A stretch of DNA of 64,000 nucleotides from Anthoceros angustus (taxonomy: Eukaryota > Streptophyta > Anthocerotopsida > Anthocerotales > Anthocerotaceae). The notes under the pieces are model-generated. The model had not been told where the DNA came from. It worked only from the letters and a program-made list of their open reading frames with translations, and did not search any database. The stretch lies in the NCBI GenBank assembly GCA_010909165.1, contig MU008182.1, positions 744,001 through 808,000 on the forward strand. The letters are read 5' to 3'. The translations under genes and the position numbers were made by a program. Position 1 is the stretch's first letter, and every line of letters begins with the position of its first letter. This document shows, in pieces, positions 49,190 through 60,545 of the stretch.

Positions 49190-50043
49190 GATAATGTTTG
49201 GCAGCCTTCCCCGACTTCTGATGATGCAAGCTCTCTTCTCAAGTACAGTTTGTGGAGGAGAGGCGTCCATGCGCCATCTGCAAGATGAAAATGTCTTGTG
49301 CACGAGATGGTTGTAGCGGGCTGATGTGATTCCCTGTGAAGCTGATTATTACATCTGTAGATAAGATGACATGTCCAAGTTGTGTATGGCTAAGATTTCT
49401 CGGGTCTTTGGTGGCTTGTGTGCACCCGCTGGAGATGCGGATAAGGGAAAAAGCGAATAGGCCCGACAAAGACACGGTATGTATTTTCTTTGTCATTCGA
49501 TGAATCCTTAGAATATGTCCAGAGGTGATAAAGGCTAACATGAGTTTCCACTTGCATAAATTGCAGATGCAGCTTACTCAAAATGTAACAGGAGAAATGC
49601 TAATATCCCAACATGCAGAAACGTGGGCTACTACAAACCAAGCTTGTTGCCCCTAGGAGACCATGAGAAGAAAGTCTATGTTGTTACCCTAGAGAAGGAA
49701 ACTAGTCGAGGTGATGTGCCAAAAGCCTATGTTTGCGAGGAAACAGGGATCCATATGATGAAGATAGCCTGTCTGCCATGTGAGGAATTTCCAGGGCACA
49801 TGAAACACGTGTTTCGTAAGTGCCTCTGGTGTTAAGCTAATCTCGTTACTATAAAACTTTATTATATTACATATATATTATTTTATTATATTTAATATTA
49901 TATATGCCAAGAACTATAATGGCATTTTTGCAGGATGTGTGTGGACAATTAACGAGGAGGCTGAAAAAGATGACAACTCCCATTTCGAAATAGGAAGGCG
50001 GGAAAATGAAAAAATCCATTGGCACACTACAACTGGTCCATAA
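49190..50043 (+). pseudogene. Host gene piece 3: C-terminal exons
   Basis: Right after element 2 the frame from 41070 continues as DNVWQPSPTSDDASSLLKYS. Further exons with good splice sites follow. 49567-49815 contains CNRRNANIPTC, then KKVYVVTLEKETSRGDVPKAYVC and IACLPCEEFPGHM. 49934-50043 starts CVWTINEEAEKDD and ends at TAA. A possible small exon ends at the GTATGT near 49480. Repeated Cys pairs suggest a metal-binding tail. I do not recognise the family. Confidence 0.5.
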
Positions 50044-50329
50044 TTTATAACGAACAATGAGAATAAGCACATCTAGGTGCCCATAACTCATCAGGGCTAA
50101 CTTGTGACTCATCTGGTGCCTAGGCGGACTCCGAATCCATCACGATGGCCAAATTTTGAATCCACTCTAGTTCCCGTTCATCGAAGCTATTGTTCTCACC
50201 CAAAGCCCTTGAGTCTTCGTTCACGCTAGTGTCTGGACATTTATGAAGAGGAATAAACTTAAGTAATATTCCTGGGCTGTAATTATGAAATTAACTTAAT
50301 TCCGCCCACTAGCTGCTATGTGTGAGGTT
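50044..50329. other. Spacer between host gene and copia relic
   Basis: Short AT-rich stretch, with nothing recognised apart from possible copia 3' non-coding sequence. Confidence 0.3.
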
Positions 50330-51990
50330 AAGGTAGGGGTTTGGACATTAAGTCCATAATACCTAGACACTTCATGTGTTTCCTATGCAACTCACGACCT
50401 AATGATTTTATTAATAAATCAGCAGCATTATCTTTGGTTTGAATATAACTAATGTCTATTGTATTATCTTCTAACTTCTCTCTTATAAAATGATACTCAA
50501 CACCTACATGTTATGTCCTGGAGTGAAAAACAGGGTTTCTAGCTAATGCAATAGCACCCTGACTATCACTAAATAAAATTGTAGGCTTAAGTTGAAGATG
50601 CTGGAGTTCGCCTAAAATTAATCGACTCCACACTATATCCTTAGTTGCTGAGGTTAATACTCTATACTCAGATTCAGTACTAGATAGGGCAATGGTAAGA
50701 TGTTTCTTCTTGACCAGGATATGGGAGCTCCTCCTAAAAGTAATACATAACCTGATACGGATTTGCGTGAGTCAGGATTACCAGCATAGTCAGCATCAGC
50801 ATAAGCTGTTAATATTAACTTCTCAATGCCGGGTGTATGGTTGAACATTAGTCCTATCTGCATAGTCCTCTTCAAATATCTGAAGATGCGCTTAACTGTT
50901 GTCCAATGCTCACGTCCGGGATTCTCCAAAAATTGAGAGCAGGAGCTTACTTCAAAAGCAATATCTGGTCTAGTAAAATTACTCAAATATATAAGGGTGC
51001 CAATAGCATGTCGATATGGAACTACTGACATCTCTAACTTCTCTTCGGCTGTCTTGGGACTCATATTAGAAGTAAGCCTAACTCCACTAGCAAAAGGTGT
51101 AGGGGCCGAATTAGCATCCTCAAGACCAAACTTAACTAAACATTCTTTAATGTACTTAGTTTGTACAATGCTTAAAGTCTTATCATTACGACTTCTAATG
51201 ATATTAACTCCTAATGCAAATGTCATCTCTCCTAAATCAGACATTTCAAACAGAGTCCTCAACCAGGTCTTTGTTTCTGCTAGGAGAGTAGGAGAGGATG
51301 TGGCCATAAACACATCATCAACATATAATAGGAGATAAAATATATCTTTACCAAATATAAGAATATATAAACAAGCGTCGGCTTGACTGTGTTTAAATCC
51401 TCTGCCGACAAGTTGCACATGAATAGTTAAGTTCCAATTCTTGCCTGAATGCTTGAGGGCATAAAGGCCTTTAATAAGTCGGCATACCCAATCCTCTTTG
51501 TCTTTAACTTCGTAACCCTCAGGTTGTCTCATGTATATTTCTTCTTTCAAGCGCCCATATAAATATGCCTCTTTACATCCATCATATGGAGTTCAAGATC
51601 AAATTGGGTAGTTAAAGCAAATATCATTCGAAGTGTGGCAAACTTGGCTACTGGGGCATAAGTAGCCCAAGGTATGTAATCCAAACCAGGAACTTGAGTA
51701 AAACCTCTGGCAACTAAACGTGCCTTATATCTCTCAATGGAACCATCTCCTTTTCTCTTAGTTTTAAATACCCATTCTAGTAACTATCTTCCTTTCATTA
51801 GGTGGTTTGACTAATTTCTATGTTGAGTTATTAATTAAGGAATTATACTCAGAATCTACAGCTATCTTCCATAAGTCTTTTTCAGGAGAAGAGAAAGCTT
51901 GTTTTAAGGTAAGTGGTTCTTATGGGTTAAGAGTAACTTTATAGATAGCTTGAGCATAATGGGATAATGGAAGGATAGGATCATCAAAGA
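50330..51990 (-). mobile_element. Ty1/copia retrotransposon relic (RT and RNase H)
   Basis: On the minus strand the RT begins near 51780 (GSIERYKARLVARGFTQVPG). It continues with YMRQPEGYEV, GLYALKHSGKNW and the active-site YVDD (LLLYVDDVFMAT), then DIAFEVSSCSQFLENPG, and RNase H (AYADADYAGNPDSRKSVSG). 50654-51550 is one open stretch of 298 codons. The frame is broken at about 51541-51560 (upstream) and about 50700, and a TAA interrupts ARNPVFHSRT in the RNase H tail. No gag, integrase or LTR pair could be placed, so the element is truncated. Confidence 0.88.
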
Positions 51991-52740
51991 TTCCGTGTGG
52001 CCTGCAACGGCCGTGTTATTAGCCGGCCTTTGCATGTTCATCCTTCACGCTCGAAGGACATCCTATGAAGACTGTAACAATTGAGATGTACTTTCAACTC
52101 AAGTTTTCATTTCAGTTTTTAGGCTCCTATTTCTCATTACGTGGGAATTATGCTTACCTGCCTAGTTCGTTAGGTAGCTAGTTTTTCACCCCTACTTCAT
52201 AGTGAGTGGGAGTGATGAAATACTTTAATTATTAGGGCACTATTCATTAGGGCTCTTATAAATCCCTAGAATTAATAATTAATTAATTCTTAGGGTTAGA
52301 AGTAGTTTCATTAGTTATTTATGGTTAATTGGTTACAACAACCTATAACAACCTACTTCATATAAACTCAATGTACTTTCTATTATGTTGATCAATGCAT
52401 AAGATCCTTTGAAAGTCCTTAATTCTCTTCAATAAGGGGGTTCAGAATCCAAAAATGGGGTTCTGATATTCACCCCCTTCAAAAAAAATACCCTGTCTAG
52501 TCCAGAAACATCGCAATGTATGAGCTATGGATCCAAACTATACAGTGTCCAACTTTACAACTTCTCCCAAATAATACTGGATTTCCTCGAAATCCTGTCT
52601 CAGTTCAACCCTTTAATCCATATGAGAATCTACATTCTCAATCAAATATCCACATTCCTTCGTTTGGTGTCTTTGTATGAAATTCAAGATCCTTATCAGT
52701 TCATAAAATAATGATGACCTACAGTCCATCAATCCTCTTC
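51991..52740. other. Spacer between copia relic and C5-methyltransferase-like relic
   Basis: AT-rich, with no gene. Near 52455 the minus strand has ATATCAGAACCCC, weakly like a copia primer-binding site, but no LTR partner was found. Confidence 0.3.
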
Positions 52741-53456
52741 CTCCCGGCCATAAATTGCCCTTGGCATTCCCATCCAGCTATCACAACGTCAATCTCTTCG
52801 ATCAACTGAAATTGTTTTGGCCCAACAAGTCTTATATCTTGAAGCCAGATAAAAAAAGATTGTTGTGCAGCTTCAAATCATGTGGGTAGGGTACTTCCTA
52901 GACAACTCTACCACCCTAGTTTTTGCAATAGCCTGGCAGAATTCATCAGGATCACAATAAATAAATTGCTTCACTACATAACCAGCAGCGAAGATAGCTT
53001 CTAATCCAAATGGAATTCTAGCAAAAAGTTCAAGGACAATCAGTGCATGCACAGACGAACAGGTTCAAGCCTACAAATTATTTGCTTGGTACAAGTTTGG
53101 ATCTTTTCATCCAATCGCAATTCATTTTGCCGTTTCTCAAGCTCTCTAAATAAGCTGGCTAAAGCATTACTGACATCTGTCTTCATTCTATCATCAAGAG
53201 TCTCAATACTACAACATTCCTTGTAATCTTCAAGCTTATGCATGTCTTGCATTATGTACAATAAATTTTCTCATTCATCGTCATCTTCTCTATCAAACAA
53301 ACTCACCATGTTGGCTACACATACCTCATGCTCTTCGTCTTTCCATTGTAGATCAAGTGGTATTGTTGCCAAAGTTGTTCCATCACCTGCTTGCCAACCA
53401 TGTCGATAGTACAAATTCTCAATCCATAGGTCTACACCTCTTCCAGGTGCGTACAT
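52741..53456 (-). pseudogene. Cytosine-C5 DNA methyltransferase-like relic
   Basis: C5 methyltransferases methylate cytosine using SAM through a Cys in motif IV. Minus strand 53456-53271 reads LWIENLYYRHGWQAGDGTT and continues, after one stop, in the same frame to about 53045. After a frameshift comes a motif I-like block, VLELFARIPFGLEAIFAAGY then FIYCDPD (canonical FxGxGG altered). After another shift comes FIWLQDIRLVGPKQF and then IDVVIAGWECQGQFMAGR. The last is motif IV with WECQ in place of the usual PCQ. At least one stop and two frameshifts make it non-functional as read. It lies on the same strand as, and upstream of, the copia RT. Confidence 0.6.
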
Positions 53457-53635
53457 ACATATAGCTTATGTTCCTAAGATGACATCAAAGTTTAAGACCT
53501 CACCACCAAACATCTAACACACAATTGTAAGTTCTCTTCTGTTCTTGGCTTGAAACACAAGTGTAATTTTCTTCTAGTTTCCCCCATAACTGCCTCTAAC
53601 CTTCCATTAGCCGTTTTAATCTTCCACTTTGTCAA

Positions 53636-54880
53636 TCATAGCCCAAATAGGTACCATGCCTACCATGTACAAGGCCAGCTTGTTTACGAATCTAGGACAT
53701 GGGCCATCGAGAAAGAAATAGGGCATTGCCGAATTTCCTTTGGGTCGGTCTTCGCCAGCCTCTCTTTCTCCTCTCTATGGTGTTTAAATATATTCTTGTA
53801 CTTGGGCATGGCCTGGATAAGAAGGTGGTCAACATGTTAAACATTGGAGAGAGATTCTGAGGTGGTTTTTGTCTACCCTTCGTTCAATTTTACGATTCTA
53901 TGTGGGAGCTTACAAATCACTTGGTCATGGATCTGCAAACATGATGTGCTAATCGCTCTTGGTATAAGTGTTGCTTACTTTAATTCCATTTATGTTGTTC
54001 TTGATACAGAGACCTCTCAAACTTTGCAGCACCGATTTTTGACACTAATGCCATGCTTATCTCCTTCATACTCCGTGGGAAGTACTAGGAGATTCTTGCC
54101 AAGGAAAACCTTAGAAGAGTATGCTCACGGAGAACCAAGGCCGGTGCAAAGGTGGTTGGTGACAAGGTTATGGGTGGTACCATGAGCGAGAATGGGGTGC
54201 TATTTAAGGGCCACCCATGTTGGTTCGAGACCTTATCACGATAGTGAGGCTGGTGGAGACAACAGATGGCAAAGGCATCGGGTACACAAGCTGCGGATCG
54301 GATCTCAAGTATTTTGTACCGGTAAGCATGATTTGCTAAAAGTTTTCATTTCATGTTTACGCAAGAATGGCCGACGTGAACTATCCAAGTCTCTATGGCG
54401 AAAGGCATCGTTGTGTTTTGGAGTTGATAAAACAAGAACTAATGAGCCATTCTTGTGGTGAAGGTAGTAGTGGTGCATTCTTTACATGGTCAATGGTATG
54501 TAGGGGAAGGTGGCTCTTACCAAGTCTTGGATCCCATCGTCTATGTATGAGTTTGAGGTGGTACTTCAATACGGAATCTCGGTATTAGTCATTGCGTGTT
54601 GTGTGCCTTGGGTTTGGCTACATCAAGCTGTATGAGAAAAGACATGAAAGTGAGACCTAGACTACCTTATATTTTGTACGTGCGAAAGAGCGGTACGATT
54701 TATAATTATGATCACTGGGCACATAATAACACAACTTTTCACATATTTCCATCCTCATGGTTGTACACAGTACAATTAAAGAATCCTATATACTTGATCG
54801 AAATGATTTTTCCTAGCAATAGGTTAAGCTTTATTATGCAAATCATACAAGACAGAAAGCTCAACAACTAGCTACTAGCC
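53636..54880 (+). pseudogene. HMA5-like P1B-ATPase pseudogene, left arm
   Basis: Plus-strand pieces in shifting frames follow the order of copper ATPases: MYKASLFTNLG-type linker, GLDKKVVNML-type helix, then GDKVMGGT, HVGSET-type and ALGLAT (CALGLATSSC near 54603). Many stops and frameshifts are present. The CPC ion-binding motif before ALGLAT is damaged, because the Pro codon is lost in TGTTGTGTGCC. It is the inverted partner of 62655-63871. Confidence 0.7.
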
Positions 54881-55189
54881 TTCAAGAAAGCGTAAAGAGG
54901 ATCTCCCTCTTTTGCGTTATCGAACTCAAAAGAAACAAAGCCGCAAATTTAAGTGTGAGCGTCCAACAACTTTAGGGGTTAGGTAGGATCGCAGGCCCAT
55001 TGAGAAATTTCTCAACTAGTTTCTCGAGCAAAAGAACTCTAGACACCTATCACTTAATCAAGGAAAATTTGGAATTTAATGAATCAAGTTATTCCACTTA
55101 GTTTTGATTATCTTTGCATTGAAAGTTATCATCATCATTGCATTGATTTATTTTTGCGGCGTCGTGTTGCATCCCTTAGTGCAGGATGC

Positions 55190-57240
55190 TTGCCTAATAT
55201 ATATGACGATATTCTTCAATTTTAGTCATTTCAAGCACGTTTGGGTTGCACATGTCATCCAAATATAGTTCTAGTGGAAAATTTAAGATGATCTTATACG
55301 GCTCATTGGCACGTGATCTCGTCCATCATTAACTCGTATTCCACATAGATACATCTTAATTTTCATCTTATCGATGCATATGCAGCTTGTTTTGGCGTAT
55401 GTAGCGCCACAATAACATTGTTTCCCAAATGATTTCGTTTTCACATGGTTGTACACTTTGGTTGCAACTTCTTCTTGTTGACGACTTGAGGAGATGAATG
55501 TTCCTCATCGGTTGAAGTAGGGCACCATATATAACAATCAAATGTGCCAATATTTTTATTGACACTAACTCCTTGATATTGTTCCTCATCTTCATTGACA
55601 CTTTTTATTAGTGCATATTTTGTGTCAACCATTTCACGCATGTGGTTCCGGATAGATGCCCTTAGACTAATATCTTGACGGACCTAGTTGGCCTAATAGG
55701 CTTCAATTGTTACAGGCGTCTTTGGACTGCACTTTCTTTATATTCGATCCAATTGCAAGGTGATTGGATGAAGTTGATGCTTCGTCTAATATATATTGTG
55801 ATATTCTTCAATTTTAGTCATTTCAAGCACGTTTGGGTTGCACATGTCATCCAAATATAGTTCTAGTGGAAAATTTAAGATGATCTTATACGGCTCATTG
55901 GCACGTGATCTCGTCCATCATTAACTTTACTCCACATAGATACATCTTAATTTTCATCTTATCGATGCATATGCAGCTTGTTTTGCGGGGCGATGCTTCC
56001 CACAATAGCATTGTTTCCCAAATGATTTCGTTTTCACACATGGTTGTACACTTTGGTTGCAACTTCTTCTTGTTAGACGACTTGAGGAGATGAATGTTCC
56101 TCATCGGTTGAAGTAGGGCACCATATATAACAATCAAATGTGCCAATATTTTTATTGACACTAACTCCTTGATATTGTTCCTCATCTTCATTGACACTTT
56201 TTATTAGTGCATATTTTGTGTCAACCATTTCACGCATGTGGTTCGAGATAGATGCCCTTAGACTAATATCTTGACTTGACCTAGTTGGCCTAATAGGCTT
56301 CAATTGTTACAGGCGTCTTTGGACTTCCCGTGCACTTTCTTTATATTCGATCCAATTGCAATTTGGATGAAGTTAGCAACCGTGTGCTCAAGTTTGGATG
56401 GTTGGTATACTTGATCCATGGATTCAAAATGCACATCGGTGCATTCGCGATCCACGTTCTTTCTGCATGACTTGGGTCCTTTACCCACTCGGCATGTGAA
56501 ACACGAATTGTTAGAGGCTCATTCATGGATGCAAGTGTTGAAATAATCTTTGGTTACAATATCTATAAATTCCCGACTAGATGGTGGTATATAGTCGATC
56601 CGGGGCAAACATCCTTGTGGACATTTCTACGTGTCTAAGTCGATGTATACATATACTCATCGTTTGATATGTACTCTTCTTCCTTTGATTCCTCGCTATC
56701 CAAGCGCCCTTTTCCCTTTGATTCTCGACAAGCGCCTTTTCCTTTGATTCCTCGACAAGCCCCTTTTCCTGATTCTTCCTCGCCGCCTCGACAAGCCCCT
56801 TTTCTGTGATTCCTCCTCGCTCGACAAGCACCCTTTTCCTTGATTCCTCGTCGACAAGCACCCTTTTCCCTTTGATTCCGCCCCGACAGCGCCCTTTTCC
56901 CTTTGATTCTCTGCGATAAGCGCCCTTTTCCCTTTGATTCACTGTCTAACAAGCGCCCTTTTCCTTTGATTCCTCGACAAGCGCCCTTTTCCCTTTGATT
57001 CTCGTACGATAAGCGCCCTTTTCCTTTGATTCCTCATAACAGCGCCCTTTTCCTTTGATTCCTCATTGTCGACAAGCCCCTTTTCCTGTGATTCCTCACC
57101 ATGTTCCATGTTGCACCCTCCTTCCTGATTCTCGCTTGACATGTACCCTTTTCCTTTAATTCCTTGATGTCAAACATCCTCCACGCTCTTTCCTCCGATA
57201 CCTCAGTCGTCACACCCTTTTCCCTCTCGATTCCCGGGTG
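55190..57240 (-). pseudogene. Decayed copies of the acidic-repeat/AP2-like gene (left arm)
   Basis: The minus strand carries the same sequence as the open gene at 60926-62326, including DEEQYQGVSVNKNIGTFD, RPTRSSQDISLRASI and the lysine/glutamate-rich repeats. It has several frameshifts. The C-terminal portion (55190-55785) is present twice, the second copy starting at about 55786. Confidence 0.75.
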
Positions 57241-57857
57241 ATTTACAAGTAATATTATGCTACGGTTTCACGCTAAAATGGAGTGAGAAGGAATTCTAGT
57301 AAAGACCAATGGGCGAGTCACTTGTCCCTTAATTAAAAGTAATGCCTAATGATGCATACATATAATAGTGATTGTTTTAAGAATTAGTGAAAATCTCAAA
57401 ATTCAAGCTCATGTAGTCACTTGTACTTTGTCTTAATAAGTAGTGCCTAAGGATACACACATATATAGTGGTCTTTTTAAGTTTACCAAAAATCTCGGAT
57501 CCAAGGCCATATCGAGAAGTTCTTAATGTAAATATATCGAACTCAAGGACCATTTTACGAGGACTTTGACAAATTCACAAGTCTTGTGCCAAAGCTTACC
57601 ATGCGAGACATAGTGTGAATCCCTCTCTTACAGATACTGACGGGGTTTCTATTGCTCTTCAAGCGCTCTCAAGCGATTCTCCATAAGGCGGCGGTGGGTG
57701 ATTCCTTTTCTTCTTCCTCCGTGGTTTGCGGGCCGTTTATTCTACCTACATATGACATTGTGGGTGCATTGGTCACTTTAGGTAGGGAGCTCGGTTGCTC
57801 CTCTTCACTCCGACCCCGGTCCCCATTTGTTGTCCCTCCTAGATGGTCTCTTTCCAT

Positions 57858-58960
57858 TGTTTCCCAAATGATTTCGTTTTCACACATGGTTGTACACTTT
57901 GGTTGCAACTTCTTCTTGTTGACGACTTGAGGAGATGAATGTTCCTCATCGGTTGAAGTAGGGCACCATATATAACAATCAAATGTGCCAATATTTTTAT
58001 TGACACTAACTCCTTGATATTGTTCCTCATCTTCATTGACACTTTTTATTAGTGCATATTTTGTGTCAACCATTTCACGCATGTGGTTCCGGATAGATGC
58101 CCTTAGACTAATATCTTGACTTGACCTAGTTGGCCTAATAGGCTTCAATTGTTACAGGCGTCTTTGGACTTCCCACTTTCTTTATATTCGATCCAATTGG
58201 TGATTGGATGAAGTTAGCAACCGTGTGCTCCAAGTTTGGATGGTTGGTATACTTGATCCATGGATTCAAAATGCACATCGGTGCATTCGCGATCCACGTT
58301 CTTTACTGCAGACTTGGGTCCTTTACCCACTCGGCATGTGAAACACGAATTGTTAGAGGCTCATTCATGGATGCAAGTGTTGAAATAATCTTTGGATTTA
58401 CAATATCTATAAATTCCCGACTAGATGGTGGTATAGTCGATCCGGGCGCAAACATCCTTGTGGACATTTCTACGTGTCTAAGTCGATGTATACATATACT
58501 CATCGTTTGATATGTACTCTTCTTTGATTCCTCGCTATCCAAGCGCCTTTTCCCTTTGATTCCTCGTCGACAAGCGCCCTTTTCCTTGATTCTCGTCGAC
58601 AAGCCCCCCTGATTCTTCCTCGTCGACAAGCCCCTTCCTCCGTCGACCCCACCCTTTTCCTTGATTCCTCGGTCGACAAGCACCCTTTTCCCTTTGATTC
58701 CTCGACAAGCGCCCTTTTCCCTTTGATTCCTCGACGATAAGCGCCCTTTTCCCTTTGATTCCTCATGTCTAACAAGCGCCCTTTTCCCTTTGATTCCTCG
58801 CCGACAAGCCCCTTTTCCTGTGATTCCTCACCATGTTCCATGTTGCACCCTCCTTCCTCGGATTCCTCGCCGCTTGACATGTACCCTTTTCCCTTTAATT
58901 CCTTGATGTCAAACATCCTCCACGCTCTTTCCTCCGATACCTCGCTGTCTGACCGTCACC
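57858..58960 (-). pseudogene. Third copy of the acidic-repeat/AP2-like gene
   Basis: This is a direct repeat of the segment starting near 56010. It joins the preceding copy at CATTGTT, which is shared by both breakpoints. The reading frame is broken into at least three pieces. Its flank to about 59615 repeats 57240-57858. Confidence 0.75.
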
Positions 58961-59639
58961 CTTTTCCCTCTGATTCCCAGGTGATTTACAAAGTAATATT
59001 ATGCTACAGGTTTCACGCGCTAAAATGGAGTGAGAAGGAATTCTAGCAAAGACCAATGGGCAGAGTCACTTGTCCCTTAATTAAAAGTAATGCCTAATGA
59101 TGCATACATATAATAGTGATTGTTTTAAGAATTAGTGAAAATCTCAAAATTCAAGCTCATGTAGTCACTTGTACTTTGTCTTAATAAGTAGTGCCTAAGG
59201 ATACACACATATATAGTGGTCTTTTTAAGTTTACCAAAAATCTCGGATCCAAGGCCATATCGAGAAGTTCTTAATGTAAATATATCGAAACTCAAGGACC
59301 ATTTTTACTGAGGACTTTGACAAATTCACAAGTCTTGTGCCAAAGCTTACCATGCGAGACATAGTGTGAATCCCTCTCTTACAGATACTGACGGGGTTTC
59401 TATTGCTCTTCAAGCGCTCTCAAGCGATTCTCCATAAGGCGGCGACGGTGGGTGATTCCTTTTCTTCTTCCTCCGTGGTTTGCAGGCCGTTTATTCTACC
59501 TACATATGACATTGTGGGTGCAGTTGGTCACTTTAGGTAGGGAGCTCAGTTGCTCCTCTTCACTCCGACCCCCGGGTCCCCATTTGTTGTCCCCTCCTAG
59601 ATGGTCTCTTTCCATTGTTCTTTCACCTCAATAAATCAT

Positions 59640-60545
59640 CCACATTTTATACCTAAATACATTAGTAGAAAAGACCATTGTCCTATTGTGGTGGAAACTT
59701 GGTGCAGACTTAGGCGCTGATTCGCTCCAATAACAGATGTTGTTGAGCATTGCGGTCCTCCAGGTACTAGTTGTAAACCAAGCAGCCACATGGTAAGTGG
59801 ATCTGCAAGAAAAGTCCCAAGCACGGAGAAAGGAGAAGCGCGGGCAAGGAGACGCACGACCAAGAAGCTGGGAAGGTACCGCGAAGCGCCATGGGATGCC
59901 CTCAAAAAAATTAGAAGTAAAGGGTTTGATCCAGTTGCCATAGACACCCAACCTATTATTTATCACATGAAATGTGTACGGCATCCGTTACTTGTTCCGG
60001 TGCCTCGACCGACCAAGAAGGCTGGGAAGGTACTGCTGCGCCATGGGATGCCCTCAAAAATTAGAAGTAAAGGGTTTGATCCGGTTGCCATGGACACCCA
60101 ACCTATTATTTATCACATGAAATGTACGGCATCCGTTTTTGCCCCGGTCTCGGCACTGAGAAATTCCATGTTCTTAAAACAAGGACCTAGAGTACACTCA
60201 CCGTAAACGAACATTCATTTACTCATTCTATGATGTTTGAGTTTTTCTCGCCATGTCGGCTTTTCTTCTCAGTTCGGATTCGAATCCATGCTAAGTTGAT
60301 TTTCGAGAAAAGTGGAAGTAAATAAAAAAAGCGGAGAGAACCCAAAATCAAGGAAACTTCACGTTAAGAAGGTCACTTTTGGTCCACAAGCCGAGGGCAG
60401 GTATTATCAAAGGAATATAAAACCTAAATATAGATTATTCTTATTTTAGATATGTTTTGGAACTTTAACAACTTTTAATCCTTGAAATTGAAAATTTTAT
60501 AAAAGTAATATCCAAAATTATTTTCTACCAATTTATTTAGGTATA
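59640..60545. other. Central spacer of the inverted repeat
   Basis: No known gene. It contains a two-copy tandem repeat (59859-60160) and AT-rich sequence from about 60400. A 138-codon plus-strand frame (59790-60206) runs through the repeat, but it has no family features. Confidence 0.4.
59859..60160. repeat. Two-copy tandem repeat, about 150 bp
   Basis: Units 59859-60011 and 60012-60160 both start ACCAAGAAG and include GGGTTTGATCC and CCCAACCTATTATTTATCAC. They differ by short gaps. Confidence 0.85.

Larger units (their letters stand above)
53636..57552 (+). repeat. Left arm of a large inverted repeat
   Basis: This segment matches the reverse complement of 60546-63871. It includes the HMA5-like pseudogene, a shared spacer (54.9-55.2 kb), the AP2-like gene copy and its upstream flank. 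The left arm is longer because of an internal duplication of about 0.6 kb near 55.2-55.8 kb. Confidence 0.85.

Noticed and set aside
51991-52740. LTR of the copia element
   Set aside because: A weak primer-site-like motif is present, but no matching second LTR or TG...CA pair could be found.
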